64,000 bases of DNA from NCBI GenBank assembly GCA_015680905.1, contig CM027377.1, positions 28,110,501-28,174,500 of the forward strand, in the 5' to 3' direction. The notes under the pieces are model-generated. The model searched no databases. It worked only from the letters and a program-made list of their open reading frames with translations, and had not been told where the DNA came from. This stretch comes from Coptis chinensis. Its lineage: Eukaryota > Streptophyta > Magnoliopsida > Ranunculales > Ranunculaceae. Made by a program: the position numbers and the translations under genes. This document shows positions 24,301 through 35,259 of the stretch, piece by piece. Every line of letters begins with the position of its first letter. Within the stretch, counting starts at the first letter, position 1.

Positions 24301-24967
24301 AGGAAAAGTCCGTCGTATTACTTGACCAGGGGAATATGGAGTTTGGAATTGATGGAATGACCACAATTACCATACCATATGTACAGTGAAGGGCGTAGAT
24401 GTTATTTTCCTACAAAGTATAATTAATAAGATGTCATGAATAAGATTTAATCACATACCAATGAGGTGACACGTTAGTATCGTGAGCTTACAATTAAATC
24501 GTAGTAAATATATTAGATGGTATTTTGTGTGTACTTCAGACACATGTATGTGTCGTAGTATTCTTTGACTAGATTTGGATGATAGTTCTTGTTAGAGATT
24601 ACTTGCTGGGCGTGCGCGTTGATTTATGCCCCTATTTACCAATTTTACAGGTGAGCAAGTTTTAGCCCATGGAGCGCGTTCTTAGAGTTTCGGCAAGATC
24701 TGGGTCTCGAGTTCTTTAGTTTAGTTTGAAAGATTTATTTTGGTGTCCAGTGTTATTCAAGACTTAATAGATTTCATTATTTGTTAATGAGACCATGGAT
24801 GTAATATATTTCTTTGAGACAAGTTTTCAACTCAGAGGTTTTAAATGTTGATTTATTTATTGGTTTATTTCTCTTTTGGAACGTTTTTGGATTGTATTAT
24901 TGAGACTCTGGATATTTTTGTTAGTTAGACCGGCCGGCTAATGAATAGAGATTTCTGGGGTGTTACA

Positions 24968-27900
24968 GTAAAGTCCTTAATCTCTGAATCTACTGTATTA
25001 CTTGTAGAAAACGATTTTAGAAAGAAGTCACAGGGATTTGAAAAGGGTAAGGGAAAAAGGGAACCGTCTCACTGTGATCATTGTGGAAAGAACTGCCACA
25101 CCAAGGATCGTTGTTGGGAATTATATCCACATCTTAAGAAGGAAAAGGAACTGTCCAAGAAAGAGCATGCTGCTGTTGCCGAGACATCAATGTTGAACTC
25201 AGATATTAGTCATCAGTTGAGTCAAATTCTCCAACAACTCACTAAGTCCATGTCTTCTAGCAAAAGTCAGTTTGCCTCAACTCATGTGTCAGATAATTTA
25301 CATGCCTATTTTACCATGCCAGAAAACAGTAACTTATGGATAATTAATTCAGTGGCTATTGATCATACGGCTAATTGCCCTGCCTCTGTCTATAATTTTG
25401 TGTCCAAAACTGAAAATCATAATATTTTCATAGCCGATGGTTCCACCGTTCCCATTCTAGGTAGTGGTTAAGTGAATTTTTTTGATCAAAGTCTCAAAAG
25501 TGAGGCCCTAGTTGTTCCTTCATTCCCTGTTCAACTTCTATCTGTTGGAAAACTTACTAATTCTTTAAATTGTGATGTCATTTTTTCTCCTAACTCTGTC
25601 GTCTTTCAGGATCGAAAGTTAAAGAGGACGATTGGTGAAGGAATTTATTCCAATGGACTCTATTTGTTGAAGTGACACAAGAAGGCGTGTCAAGCTAGTG
25701 ATTTACTTGAGAGTCGTATTTTGCATAAAAGACTTGGGCATCCATCCAATCATGTCCTGTCAAATTTGCTTTTGCATGTTTCTTTAAACTCTGATGATGT
25801 TTGTGATGTTTGTCAATTTTCTAAACAAACTCGTTTATCATTTCCAAACTCGAATTCTGTGTCAAATAAGTTGTTTGAATTAATTCATTCTGATTTATGG
25901 GGACCTGCTCCCGTTAATTCTTATGATGTCTATAAGTATTTTGTGTTGTTCATTGATGATAAGTCTCGTGTTACATGGTTATATTTATTGAAATAAAAAA
26001 CTGAGGTTGTGACTGTATTCAAGGATTTTCATACTATGATTACTAACCAGTTTGGTGCTAATATCAAGATGTTTAGATCTGACAATGGCACTGAGTTTTG
26101 TAAAGGTATGTTACTTGAGTATCTTCGTAGCTAGAGGATAATTCATCAAACGAGCTGTGTTGGCACACCTCAGCAGAATGGCGTGGCTGAAAGAAAGAAC
26201 AGACACCTTTTGGAGACCACCGTGCTCTTATGTTGGGCATGAATGGTCCTAAGCACTACTGGTCTCATGGCATCTTAACTGCTGCCTATTTGATTAATCG
26301 TCTTCCCAGTTGGGTTCTTGGTTTTAAATCCCCATTGGAAGTGCTCAAAGCTAGGCCGCTGGAGCTCTCTCATCTACGAGTGTTTGGGTGTGTCTGTTAT
26401 GTGCATCAGCAAGCTATCAATCGAGATAAATTTGATGCTTGGGCTACTTGATGTGTGTTTGTTAGTTATTTTACCACACAGAAAGGCTACATATGTTACA
26501 ATCTGCGACAAAGGAAAACTGGTTCTCGTGACATCCGATTTGTGGAATTTGAAGCTTTCTTTCATGATTTAGCTGTGCCTGGGAATCGGTCCCAGGGGGA
26601 GTGTTTGGCAGATTTGGCACCTCTCCCAGCTGTTATTACGGCTGATGTGGCTCCTCTCCCAGCAGTTGGTGAAGGCATTGTTCCTGTCCCAATGGTTGGT
26701 GAAGGCATTGTTTCTGTCCCAATGGTTGGTGAAGGTATAGTTCCTGCCACTCAAGAATTGGGCTCTATCGAACAAAAGGGCGCCCCCCCCGAATATATAT
26801 ATTGAGGGCGGGCACAGTGATCCACGACATCCAGTAGATGGGGCACAGGTGCACTCGTGATGAGCAACCGAGGGTGGGCGGCTGGTGCTTCTCTAGCTCT
26901 TCTAGTTTCTAAAGAATCTGAACGAGAGAGACGACCTCTAGTAACTCTCAAGGATTACTATAAATCTGATAGAGAATGGCAACCTCCAGTGACTCACATG
27001 AATTTTTATTCTTTGCATGATGTTACATATCCTCTACAGGAGTATATAACGTATGCCAATATCACTTCATCTCATCATGCTTTCTTAAGTACAGTCGATG
27101 ATGTGCAAGAACCCAAAAACTTTAGAGAGCTAACTCTCGTCCAGTATGGAGATAGACGATGCAAGAAGAACTTCGTGCTCTAGACGAGAATAAAACTTAG
27201 GATATTGTTATGCTAGCATATGAAAAGAAAACTGTTGATTGTCGGTGGGTGTTCAGAAACAAGTTCAACAGTGATGGTTCCTTAGAGAGGTCTAAAGCTC
27301 GACTTGTTGCAAGGGGATCCACCCAAACTTATGGTCAAGAATACAAGGAAACTTTTGCACCAGTTGCAAAGATGAATACGTTTAAAGTTCTTGTATCTCT
27401 AGCTGTGAATCAAGACTGGAAATTATTTCAGATGGATGTGAAAAATGCATTCTTATATGGAGATCTTAAAGAAGAAGTGTATATGAGCATCCCACCTGGA
27501 CATCCGAAGGAGATTAAGGTCGGATTAGTATGCAAGGTTAAAAAGGCTATCTATGGACTTAAACAATCTCCACGAGCGTGGTATGCCAAACTCAGTTTTG
27601 TTCTAGCTATGACCGGTCTTATGCAAAGTGATGATGATCCTTCATTATTTGTTAAATCTAGTAGGTCAGGCTTGGTTATTGTTCTTATTTATGTTGATGA
27701 CATAGTTATCACAGGTGATGACCTTATCGAGATTTCTAAGTTCAAGGAGTTACTGCACAAGAAGTTTGCCATCAAGGATCTGGGTATTATGAAGTACTTT
27801 CTTGGGATTGAAATTGCTTATTCAAAAAAAGGTATATTTCTAAATCAAAGAAAGTATGTGTTGGATATTTTGAGTGAAGCAGGGAAAGCTGGGGGTAAAA

Positions 27901-28644
27901 CTATCTGATTCTCTAACTGACAGTGGAGCCAAGTTGGACAACACTGTTGATCTTCTTACTGACATTGGTCAGTATCAGCGATTAGTTGGTAAACTAATAT
28001 ATTTAACTATTACTCGACCAGATATTTCTTATGCAGTGAGCTTGGTTAGTAATTTTATGCATGCTCCAAGGACTCCACATATGAATGCAGTTTCTAGAAT
28101 ACTGCAGTATCTGAAAGGGTCACCAGGCAAAGGTATTTGGATGGGGAAAAATAGGCATACATCTATTACTGCTTACACAGATGTTGATTGGGCAAGATGT
28201 CCAGTTGATCGAAGGTCTACTTCCGGTTATTGTACCTTTGTGGGAGGTAATTTAGTCACTTTGAAGAGCAAGAAACAGAATGTAGTAGCTCGTTCTAGTG
28301 CAGAAGCTGAGTACAGGGCTATGGCTTCCACCACCAGTGAAATAATATGGCTTTGCGCTCTTCTGAAGGATTTGTGTTTTGGGTTGCATCTGCCAACTAC
28401 ACTTTACTGTGATAATCAAGCTGCTATGCACATTGCTGCAAATCCAGTGTTTCATGAGAGAACTAAGCATATCGAAATTGACTGTCATTTTGTGCGTGAA
28501 AAGGTACAGTCTAACATTGTCACTACCTCCTTTGTTCGAAGTGACCAACAACTTGCAGACATTTTTACCAAGGGACTTCCAACTTCCAAGTTCCATGATA
28601 TTCTCTCCAAGTTGGGTTCGCTGGATATCTTCGCACCAACTTGA
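24968..28644 (+). pseudogene. copia-1 gag-pol (right part), degenerate
   Basis: The frame begins right after the gypsy LTR end, inside gag. A knuckle-like CDHCGKNCHTKDRCWE lies at about 25,072-25,120. The protease site is altered: where the family has an aspartate in DSGA, this copy reads WIINSVAIDH. A GAG_pre/integrase part follows (HKRLGHPSNHVLSNLLLH, then [29 protein letters not shown]). Then come a linker with decapeptide repeats, reverse transcriptase (WVFRNKFNSDGSLERSKARL, KNAFLYGDLKEEVYMSIPPG, active site IYVDDIVITGDD) and RNase H (YTDVDWARCP, ARSSAEAEYRAMASTTSE, KHIEIDCHFVREK). Stops occur at 25,469, 25,673, 25,994, about 26,133, 26,449 and 27,181, with a frameshift near 27,890. The 5' LTR and the start of gag are outside the window. 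Confidence 0.92.
26665..26750 (+). repeat. 30 bp in-frame tandem repeat in copia-1
   Basis: Nearly three copies of a 30 bp unit that encodes VGEGIVPVPM. They lie in the variable linker between integrase and reverse transcriptase. Confidence 0.9.
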
Positions 28645-28651
28645 GGGGAAG

Positions 28652-29040
28652 TGTGGGGGAAGAAAGAAAAGAAGCTAAACTCGCCATGAAGACGAGGCAA
28701 AGAAGCGAGATCGCTCAATTGTCTAGAGGTTCGTCAAGGCAAGAGCACGGGTCGCGCCTCGAGCAAGACTAATATGAGCGCGGGGCACGCCCTAGTCGGT
28801 TTTGACAGAGATTTGTCAGATTTGTATGTTTTATATAAAGGAAAGTCTCCAATCCTTTTAGAAACAATAGACACGAATATGCACTCATGTTGTGCTATAT
28901 AAACACTTCTGTAACACAAAACCAATATCAATCAAGCAATATAAAACTTTTCTTCTCCCGTGGACGTAGGTCGCCGCATTGGCATCGAACCACTATAAAT
29001 AATTGTGTTTTGTCTCTTTAATTAGGTGTTAAATTCTACA
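28652..29040 (+). repeat. copia-1 3' LTR
   Basis: A polypurine tract, TTGAGGGGAAG, precedes TGTGGGGGAAG at 28,652. The sequence has a TATA-like TTTATATAAA (28,829-28,838) and ends at ATTCTACA (29,040), after which the DUF295 reading frame resumes on the minus strand. That gives 389 bp. The partner LTR is outside the window, so the ends rest on TG...CA and on the neighbouring frames. Confidence 0.65.
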
Positions 29041-29415
29041 AAAGTGAATCTCAATTACTTTAAAGATTTCTCCACAAGGCTCCACTAAATACGATGAGGT
29101 ACAAGTACATCCGCGTAGAGTAGACACGGGGTCCTCGATCGCATATATATTTTTTAGGAAAAAAAGGTATCATGGACATTAAGGATGGACATTCTTTTTG
29201 TCCTAAAAAGACATGTATAATTCCTTGGCAACTCACCGGTCTAAATGTCTAATATAACCTTCTATGGGTATTGGATTTTTCTCGTTAATATTTTCCAGTT
29301 TGTGTTCCTTCCATTTTTCATCACCTATGTTACAAAAGAGACACGGCCTTTTCACATTGCTAATGAACAACCTGTCTACAGTTTGGATCTTGAGGGGAAT
29401 GTATTAGAACACCCC

Positions 29416-30078
29416 TGTTGGAGTTATCCCTCACATGAGGAGAGAAAAACGTGAATGAAAGCGGCGGCGGAAATTGGAAATGCGAAATGCCCAGCACGGA
29501 TGATGCGCGACTTCGCTTCGAGTTCCATAGAATAGAGGCGACCAGCCATAGAGGGGCGACCAGCTTTCGGCTTCCAGTGTCTTAAGCGACTTCAGCTCAC
29601 ATGGGGCGCCAGCCTTCAGTCTAATTTTCGTGGGCTTTGCTTCAAGATACCCGAAATTTGGTTTTGGAGATAAAAACCAAAATCAAGGTTTTGGAAAACC
29701 TAACCAAACAAGTCGAAGGATTGGAATCGGACTAAAACAAAGAGAGAGAACCTTCTACGAGATACAACCCAGTAAAGAGATAAAGAGTGATCTAGTAAGG
29801 TGAGAGGATGAAATGAGAGATTGTAATCTTCCTTCCCACTTTATTAAGAATTGGCTCTTGTGGAAGTAGGCATCATTGGCGAACCACGGTAAATCTTTGT
29901 GTTGTGGTTTTGCTTTTCTTTACTTTACATTATTATCATTTGTTAATAGTTGTTTTAGCGAGTTGGGCATGTTAGTATAGGTAGTTTGTGATATTTGAGA
30001 TTTATCCGGAGTTGAAGTGTGGTCATACAAGTTATCCGTAGTGGGGGGAACCGATTGGTATTGGTATAATCCCCAACA
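29416..30078 (+). repeat. copia-2 5' LTR
   Basis: 663 bp, same start and end as the 3' LTR. Differences between the two LTRs are strongly clustered at CAG/CTG sites and in a GC-rich part (about 29,455-29,650). Confidence 0.92.
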
Positions 30079-30080
30079 AG

Positions 30081-30096
30081 TGGTATCGAGCCTTGG
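30081..30096 (+). promoter_or_regulatory. copia-2 primer-binding site
   Basis: TGGTATCGAGCCTTGG lies two bases after the LTR and resembles the plant initiator-Met tRNA complement TGGTATCAGAGC. The A missing from CAGAG fits the CAG-to-CG pattern seen elsewhere in this element. Confidence 0.75.
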
Positions 30097-30187
30097 TTAG
30101 AATAGCCTTTGGGTGTTATCCAAATCTTGGTCGGAAGGTGTTTGTGAAATTCCCGAGAGAAGATTTGAGGTTAAATAACTTGTAGAG

Positions 30188-31090
30188 ATGGACCATTCCG
30201 TGAACACTCGTATGATGAGTCTGAATAGGAAGAACTACACCATCTGGAAAGCCAAGATGGAAGACTTGCTATACTGCAAGGACTTGGCACTTCCCATTGA
30301 GAATGAGGGAGTAAAACCGAGAAAAAAGGCCAGGATGAAAATTTGAGTGGAAAAAGCTTGACGAAAAAGCGATTGGATACATTCGACAAATGGATTGATT
30401 GACGTTGTCTTTCACCATGTGGCCCATAAGAGACTACGACCTTCATCATATGGAAGAAACTCGAAGACCTTTATGAGAGGAAGTCGGGTGGAAACAAAGT
30501 GCTAGTCGTTAATAAGTTTGCAGACATGAAGTACCAAGAAGGTTCTTCAATGTCTGAGCATCTTAATGAAGTATAGAATATCATCAATCAGATGCATTTG
30601 ATGAAGATCAATTTGGGAGACGGAGTTGAGGCTTTGTTTCTATTAGGCTCTCTACCCGAAAGTTGGGAGACATTAGCAGTTTCTCTACATGGAGCAGCCA
30701 AGGATGGAATTGTTACCATGGAGATGGCTACCACGTCTCTGTTGAATGAAGAGACTAGAAGGAGTGCAAGAAGCAGCTCTTCTCACTCAGAGGTCCTTTT
30801 CACAGAGAAACGGGGGAGAAGTCAAAACAGAAAACCATCTCGTTCTAGAGGTGATGGCCGTAAGTAAATCTAGGGGTGAAGCTAGAACTCCTAAGGCGGC
30901 CCGGCAATGTTACTATTGTGCCACCAAAGGCCACTTCAGATATGAGTGCAGAACACTGAAGAGGGATGAGAAGAATAACTGTGTACATGAAGACATGGTG
31001 CAGAGGAACGGAAACACAGGCAGAGATACTACCGCACTAGTCGGCGACCTGAGTGGGAATTGTGTCGGTTGTGGTGTGTCTTTGTCTTAG
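30188..31090 (+). pseudogene. copia-2 gag, frameshifted
   Basis: It starts MDHSVNTRMMSLNRKNYTIW and continues AKMEDLLYCKDLALPIENEG. After frame changes it reads MHLMKINLGDGVEALFLLGS and ESWETLAVSLHGAAKDG (30,592-30,760), then a knuckle CYYCATKGHFRYEC (about 30,907-30,948). This is the UBN2/gag order of copia elements. The frame changes at least three times, through small indels rather than stops. Confidence 0.85.
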
Positions 31091-34000
31091 TACCTCATGT
31101 CGATACGAGTGGGTGATAGATACGAGGAGCATCCTATCACGTCACACCGCGACGAGGGATTCTTCACTACTACTACCGTGGTGAATATGGTGAAGTAAGG
31201 ATGGGTAACATGATGGAGTCTCGAAGATTATAGGCATTGGAGATGTCCATATAGAAACCAATGTCGGCTACACCTTGACACTCAGGATGTAAGACATGTC
31301 CCCGACATACGGTTAAGCTAAGCCTAATTTGGGGGAAATTAGATGGCGATGGCTTTGTAAACTCGTTTGGTAACGGGTATGGAAACGAAAGCGGTTCCAT
31401 CCATTGAGCGGCGGAAGGAAAGAAAACTTGCTCTCTTTACAAAACACGCTAGTTTGTGTAAAGCGTAAGCGAATCGCGAAGTGAGAAGAAGCTTCATCCA
31501 ACCGGTAGGCACAAGACTGTGTCACATGGGCATAAAAGGGATGGAAGTTCTTGCTAAGCAAAAGGCCATGCCAGACATTAAAGGTACACATTTAAATACA
31601 TGTACTCACTGTTTGGTAGGAAAGCAACACAGGGTGTCTTTCCAAAGATTCCCGTCTCTCACGAAAAGGACAATCGTCGCTTGAACTAGTGCACACAGAC
31701 TTATGTGGTCCTATGAGAGTGAAGTCCCACCAGGGAGCTTCGTACTTCTTGACATTCATTGATGATGCGTCAAGAAAGATATGGGCCTATAGTCTGAAGA
31801 CCAAGGATGAAGTACTTGGCGTGTTTGAGAAATTCCACAGCATGGTGGAAAGAGAGACTGGGAAGTTGTTGAAGTGTATTCGCTCAGATAATGGGGGTGA
31901 GTACATAGGGCCATTTGAAGAGTATTGCGAGTCATGGGATTAAATCATGAAGCGGGGCCGTTCCCAAGACACCGCAAATGCAAATGGAATAGCGAGAGAG
32001 AATGAACCGCACCATTGTAGAGAGGATGAGATGCATGCTATCTCACTCTAAGCTACCTAGAAACTCTTTGGGTAGAAGCAATCGCGTCTGGCCGTGCATG
32101 TGATCAACTGTCACCGAAAAATCCTCTGAATAGTGATTATCCGAGAGAGTATGGTCGAGGCGAGATGTTGATTATGGATACTTGAGGGTATTTGGGTGCG
32201 GGGCATTTGTGCATATTCGAAGGATGAGAGATCCAAGCTTGATGACAAAGCCAAGCGATTGCATTTTTCCGGGTTATGGAGATGAAAAGTTTGGTTACAA
32301 ACTCTATGATCCGATTAACAAGAAGGTAATCCGAAGTCGAGATGTTGTGTTCTTAGAAGACCAAACCATAGCAGACTTTGAGGAGGGTGAAGAAGCTACG
32401 GCTTTCACCAATGATCTTGTTGATTGAGAACCGAAGTTCCTACCGTGGAACGTCGCGAAAGGCATTGAGAATCTGAGAAACCATGAGTTTGAAGCTTCAT
32501 GATGAGAATCCTATTGCTCATGATGGGATAGAACCTATTGGTATAGAAGATGCAGATGAGATGCATGAACCACCACCGAGCAAGCAGAAGTGCAATCTCT
32601 GAGGCACCGGCCAGATGGGGCAAGGAGGTCGGCGAGACAGGGAGAATAGCTTCAACGGTATCCACCACATACGTGCGTGCTACTATCGGATGGTGGAGAA
32701 CTTATGTACTATCAAGAGGCACTTGAAGGTACGGACAAAGAAAAAGTGGTTGAAGGCCATGCATGACGAGATGGATTCTTTGCATAAGAATCACACTTAT
32801 GAAGTTAGTTGAGAAACCCACGGGAGAAAAGTTCTCAAGAATAAGTGGATATACAAAGTCAAGCATGAGGAGAACAATCCTCACCCAAGGCACAAAGCTT
32901 CGCCTTTGTTGTGAAGGGATTCGGCCAAAGGAAAGGGATTGACTTTGATGAGATTTTCTCTCTGTAGTGAAGATGACTTCTATCCGGGTGGTATTGGGTA
33001 TGGCCGCAAGTATGAACCTAGAGGTTGAGTAGCTAGATGTTAAGACGACTTTTCTTCATGGAGACCTTGAAGAAGATGTCTACATGGACCACCCGGGTTT
33101 GAGGTCAAAGGCAAGGAGCACCTAGTATGCAAGCCGATAAAGAGCTTGTATGGGTTGAAAGCAAGGAGACGATGGTACATAAAGTTTGATTCCTTTATGG
33201 CGAAGCAAGGATACAAGAAGTCCGCTTCCGATCATTGTGTGTTTGTTCGAGATTTCCGGATGGGGATTTCATTGTCTTATTCTGTATGTGGATGATATGT
33301 TGATAGTTGGCCCAAACATCAACAAGATATCCAAGCTGAAAAAGACTTGAGTAAGTCCTTTGAGATGAAGGATTTGGGTCAAACAAAGCGATACTTGGGA
33401 TCACGGATCACTCGTGACGTGAGAAAGAGTGGGAAGTTGTGGCTTTCTCAAGAAAGCTACATTGAAAGGTGTTGAAGAGATTCAACATGGATCAAAGCGA
33501 AGCCGGTCGTTGTCCGCTTGGGTGGCCCGCATGACCAAAGAGATGTGTCCTAAGGGTGAGCATGAAGCGGTCGGATGGAAAAGATTCCTTATGCATCCGC
33601 GATTAGGCGGTTTGATGTATGCCATGGTGTGTACTAGACCGATATTGCTTTTCGCCGTTGGGGTTGTAAGCAGATTTACCAAATCCGGGTAAAGAACATT
33701 GGGAAGGTGTTAAGTGGATATTGAGATATCTCAAAGGCACTTCCAAATCATGTTTGTGCTTTGGTGGAAGTAAGCCCTTACTTGAAGCTACTACATCGAC
33801 GCGGACATATGGCGGTGATGTTGACTCGATGAAGTCCACCTCCGGTTATCCGGTTACTTTTGCGGGGAGCGGTTTCTTGGCAATCTAAGCTGCAAAGTGT
33901 GTTGCCCTCTCCACTATAGAAGCGAAAGTACATTGCGCCACACGAGTGTTGCAAAAGAGTTGCTATGGATGAAGAGGTTCTTCGACGAACTAGGGCTAAA

Positions 34001-34270
34001 AGCGTAAAACAGTTTGTAGTTAATGTGACGGTCGAGGGCGCCATCCACTTGAGCAAGAATCCGAAGTTTTCATTCTAGATCCAAGCACATACACGCGTCG
34101 CGTTATCATTGGATTAGAGAAGTACTTCGAAGACAAGCATTTGTGTATCGAGAAGATCCATACCGACAAGAACGGGTCGGATATGATGACCAAAGTCCGA
34201 CCGAATGGTAAGTTTGATGTTTGTTGTCTATTCGGAATGGCGCAAAGACACTCCCTCTGTTGATTTGGAA
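31091..34270 (+). pseudogene. copia-2 pol (PR-IN-RT-RH), heavily frameshifted
   Basis: The protease region (about 31,100-31,450) is barely readable. Integrase: CLVGKQHRVSFQRFPSLTKR, HTDLCGPMRVKSHQGASYFL, FIDDASRKIWAYSLKTKDEV and SDNGGEYIGPFEEYC (31,600-31,935). Its C-terminal part gives GYKLYDPINKKVIRSRDVVF (32,290-32,350). Reverse transcriptase: KKWLKAMHDEMDSLHKNHTY (32,740), then split motifs including a YVDDMLI reading near 33,285-33,305. RNase H: GGLMYAMVCTRP (33,607), VSRFTKSG, then fragments to about 34,200. Reading frames change every few hundred bases, almost always by 1-2 base differences. The order is that of a normal copia pol. Confidence 0.85.
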
Positions 34271-34308
34271 ATTGCATGGAGGAAGCCCCCACCGTTCGAG
34301 GGGGAGAT

Positions 34309-34976
34309 TGTTGGAGTTATCCCTCACATGAGGAGAAAAAAAGTCGACGTAAACGGGCGAATTCGGCGTTGGAAATGCCGAGGCGGCCCAGCGCTCGGAT
34401 GGGGCCGCGACTCACGCCGAGTTCCAAGTAGAATAGAGGCGACCAGCATTTCATAGGGCGACCATTCGCCATCTTCCAGTGTCTTAGCGACTCACTCACA
34501 TGAAGCGCCTGGCCAGTCTAATTTTCGTGGGCTTTGCTACAGTACCCGCGAAATTTGGTTTTTGGAGATAAAAACCAAAATCAAGGTTTTGGAAAACCTA
34601 ACCAAACAAGTCAGAAGGATTGGAATCCAGACTAAAACAAAGAGAGAGAACCTTTACAGAGATACAACCCTGTAAAGAGATAAGAGTGATCTAGTAAGGT
34701 GAGAGACTGAAAGGAGAGATTGTAATCTTCCTTCCCACTTTATTAAGAACTGGCTCTTGTGGAAGTAGGCATCATTGGCGAACCACGGTAAATCCTTGTG
34801 GTGTGGTTTTGCTTTTACTGCTTTACATTATTATCTGTTGTTAATAGTTGTTTAGCGAGTTGGGCATGTTAGTATAGGTAGTTTGTGATATTTGAGATTT
34901 ATCTGGAGTTGAAGTGTGTTCATACAAATTATCTGTATAGTGGGGGAACCGATTGGTATTGGTATAATCCCCAACA
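34309..34976 (+). repeat. copia-2 3' LTR
   Basis: 668 bp, preceded by the polypurine tract GAGGGGGAGAT. It keeps CAG/CTG at positions where the 5' LTR has CG, CGG, CCG, TTG or CAT. Confidence 0.92.
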
Positions 34977-35259
34977 CACCCTGGTTAAACGAAACCTCTA
35001 AGTGTGGTAGATGAATTTTTGTTAAAGAGATGGGATCAAAAAGTCAACATTGGCGAGAATAAGAATGTTGCAACATCAATGACCAGCCAAAAGATGATGC
35101 GACACACCACATATGACGCATCTCCGGAATGCTCTTAACATGATAGCATCCGTAAGATAGAGTTAAGAAGGTCTGACTGCGATATGATTTTCCATGAGAG
35201 ATGACTAGAGAAGGAGCATAAGTAGGAGGAACCGAGTTCGGTCGCCTCTCCATAGAACA

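Larger units (their letters stand above)
16201..24967 (+). repeat. gypsy 3' LTR, split by the MULE insertion
   Basis: The LTR begins TGTAACAACC right after the polypurine tract and ends GGGGTGTTACA at 24,957-24,967. Its two parts are 16,201-16,929 and 24,251-24,967, about 1.4 kb without the MULE. Immediately after the end, a copia gag reading frame starts, so the gypsy element itself sits in copia-1. The end was chosen because TG...CA fits the start and the following sequence belongs to a different element. The 5' LTR is outside the window, so I could not confirm the boundaries by comparing the LTRs. Confidence 0.7.
29416..34976 (+). mobile_element. copia-2, complete LTR retrotransposon
   Basis: A 5,561 bp element with two LTRs (29,416-30,078 and 34,309-34,976), both starting TGTTGGAGTTATCCC and ending TATAATCCCCAACA. 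CACCC lies next to each end, with one extra C at the left, fitting a 5 bp target-site duplication. A primer-binding site follows the left LTR and a polypurine tract precedes the right one. It is inserted in the DUF295 pseudogene. Confidence 0.93.
29041..35259 (-). pseudogene. DUF295 F-box-type gene, broken by copia-1 and copia-2
   Basis: Read on the minus strand, 35,259 to 34,977 gives PSLVISHGKSYRSQTFLTLS, SIPEMRHMWCVASSFGW and DPISLTKIHLPHLEVSFN, the typical kelch-like pattern of plant DUF295 proteins. At the copia-2 insertion the frame continues across to 29,415 as VLIHSPQDPNC. After a frameshift it reads CLFCNIGDEKWKEHKLENI, and the end is SSYLVEPCGEIFKVIEIHF at about 29,115-29,041, where copia-1 begins. 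No F-box motif is visible upstream of 35,259, so the N-terminus is lost or diverged. In-frame stops near 29,200 and the frameshift near 29,365 show decay apart from the insertions. Plant DUF295 proteins often pair this domain with an F-box for ubiquitin ligase function; whether this one did is unknown. Confidence 0.8.

Noticed and set aside
26562-26775. Minus-strand Thr/Pro repeat ORFs
   Set aside because: Antisense reading of the copia-1 decapeptide repeat.
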